This document shows positions 31,773 through 32,859 of a DNA stretch of 32,859 nt, one piece after another (position 1 is the stretch's first letter; each line of letters starts with the position of its first letter). The position numbers and the translations under genes are program-made. Origin of the DNA: a virus; the IMG/VR virus record IMGVR_UViG_3300031857_000796, positions 1 through 32,859 of that record, one strand, 5' to 3'. The notes beneath the pieces are model-generated. The model saw nothing but the letters and a program-made list of their open reading frames with translations. It made no database searches and was not told where the DNA came from.

Positions 31773-32859
31773 ATGAAAGCAAAGTTTCTCAAAATCGCTG
31801 GTGTTAAATCTGAAAAGGAATTCTACAAGAAATATCCTACAGAGGCTGCATTCTTCAAAGCTCATCCTGAAGCTAAGAAACAGATTAAGAAAGCTGAGGT
31901 GGGATCGTATATTGGTGGTGAACAAGATGCTATTCCACAATATCAGTCCTATCAAGACTATGCTGATCTTGTTCCTTTGAGTATTACAGGACAAACACAA
32001 GAGCAAATAATAGCTGAGCAAGAGAAACAAGCTGCTGCTCAACAAGGTGGTGGTGGAGGAATGATGAATGCTTTACAAGGATTAATAGGAAGCCTTGGTA
32101 ATATTGGAGGTGAAGATGGAGGAGTTCAGTATTCCCCTAAATCTGAATTCTTATCTGGAACTGCTCCAAAGATAAACTTCAAACCTTCTGCATTAAAACT
32201 AGAAAAAGGCAAAAAGGTTAAGAAAGCACAAGGAGGTGCTGCAGGAATATTATCAGGAGCAGGAGGACAAAAACCAGACATTATGGGAGGCATTATGCAA
32301 GGACTTCCTGCAATAGGTGGCATTATTTCAGGAATCCAATCAATTGGTGCAATGAAGAAGCAACGCAAGGAATTAGAAACCTCTGCAAAAATAAGCGATT
32401 TAGCATTACAGGCTTCTCAAACACAACCAGAAAGAACAGCTAGAAGATATGTTCGTCCAGAAGATGCTGTTGTAAGCCCTAATGAAAGATTTATTCCTGG
32501 AGGTACAGGAACAGAAATCCTTGCTGAATATGGTGCTTCTATTGGTGGTAATCCTACAGAGATACAAAACATGTACAATCCTGGAGATTTATATTCTGAT
32601 CTTGGATATGAGCCTCTATCTGACAGTGATATTATAAAACAATATAGATCAGGAGGGCTTGTTCCTCAAGCAAAAGGTGGTTTTGACTTTACAAATTTTA
32701 TGTCAGGAGGTGGTGGACAAGCTATATCATCATTAATGGGAGCAGGATTCTCTCAACTTGGTGGTGGTGCTTCTGCAGGTTCTCAAATAGGAGGTGGTCT
32801 TGGACAAGGACTAAGTATGATTCCTGGAGTGGGTCCTGCTTTAGCACCAGCTATTCAAG
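31773..32859 (+). CDS. Gly/Ala-rich cargo-type protein, 3' end outside window
   Basis: Open from ATG 31773 to the window edge (362 codons, no stop). The start MKAKFLKIAGVKSEKEFYKKYPTEAAFFKAHPEAKK is a basic helical module. It is followed by a Gly-rich region with hydrophobic GG-spaced helices (MMNALQGLIGSLGNIGG; GGIMQGLPAIGGIISGIQSIGAM; FMSGGGGQAISSLMGAGF), which look able to insert in or line a membrane. RPEDAVVSPNERFIPGGTGTEILAEYG separates them. Together with the preceding gene it is a candidate ejection or cargo protein that helps DNA pass the envelope. It continues past 32859. Confidence 0.65.
   Translation, partial: MKAKFLKIAGVKSEKEFYKKYPTEAAFFKAHPEAKKQIKKAEVGSYIGGEQDAIPQYQSYQDYADLVPLSITGQTQEQIIAEQEKQAAAQQGGGGGMMNALQGLIGSLGNIGGEDGGVQYSPKSEFLSGTAPKINFKPSALKLEKGKKVKKAQGGAAGILSGAGGQKPDIMGGIMQGLPAIGGIISGIQSIGAMKKQRKELETSAKISDLALQASQTQPERTARRYVRPEDAVVSPNERFIPGGTGTEILAEYGASIGGNPTEIQNMYNPGDLYSDLGYEPLSDSDIIKQYRSGGLVPQAKGGFDFTNFMSGGGGQAISSLMGAGFSQLGGGASAGSQIGGGLGQGLSMIPGVGPALAPAIQ

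Noticed and set aside
1-32859. TAG or TGA recoding within these genes
   Set aside because: All major genes read through fully with standard stops and no truncated pieces that would be joined by reading TAG or TGA as sense.

Overview
The window is a dense, entirely plus-strand late-gene block of a tailed dsDNA phage. Gene order and protein signatures point to a crAss-like phage (order Crassvirales) with a Bacteroidota host. The supporting genes are a winged-helix-like protein, an HU/IHF-like protein and a zinc-ribbon protein at the left end, then terminase large subunit, an 869-residue portal, an acidic scaffold candidate, a crAss-type capsid protein, ring/connector proteins, a giant muzzle (stabilization) protein and Gly-rich cargo-type proteins. 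Three intergenic promoters fit the Bacteroidota pattern TTTG-N19-21-TAnnTTTG, or TTTA in the last position. The DNA is AT-rich, spacers are A-rich, and many genes are coupled by TAATG or ATGA overlaps. No tRNA, integrase, polymerase or lysis gene was seen.

Layout. (1) 1-370 is non-coding, with an AT-rich inverted repeat, G-tracts and a near-consensus promoter. (2) 420-2459 holds seven small genes (winged-helix-like, HU/IHF-like, zinc-ribbon, four unknowns); the last is a small-terminase candidate. (3) 2459-7607 is the packaging operon: TerL, portal, SPFH/band-7 protein. (4) 7680-13709 is the capsid operon: promoter, scaffold candidate, capsid protein, a 193-nt structured spacer, two structural genes, an abundant-looking structural protein, and a strong terminator. 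(5) 13717-18719 is a fibre/adhesin cassette: one helical structural protein, a nested pair of tiny genes, a collar-type fibre, and four small Cys/Thr/Ser-rich modular proteins. (6) 18764-18866 is a weak terminator-like hairpin followed by a promoter. (7) 18893-32859 is the neck/tail operon: metallophosphoesterase, ring protein, a second HU/IHF-like protein, a free-standing HNH endonuclease, a connector, the muzzle in two open reading frames, and two Gly-rich cargo-type proteins, the last cut by the window edge.

Most unusual features. A family of surface modules joined by Thr/Ser linkers is shared between the fibre cassette and a roughly 600-residue segment that appears inserted in the muzzle protein; the muzzle reading frame is broken at that insertion. 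Stop-codon use is strongly skewed: none of 31 complete genes ends in TAG, and all six TGA stops lie inside overlaps with the next gene. The spacer after the capsid gene contains several phased hairpins. All assignments rest on motif recognition by eye and remembered family features; no database search was run.
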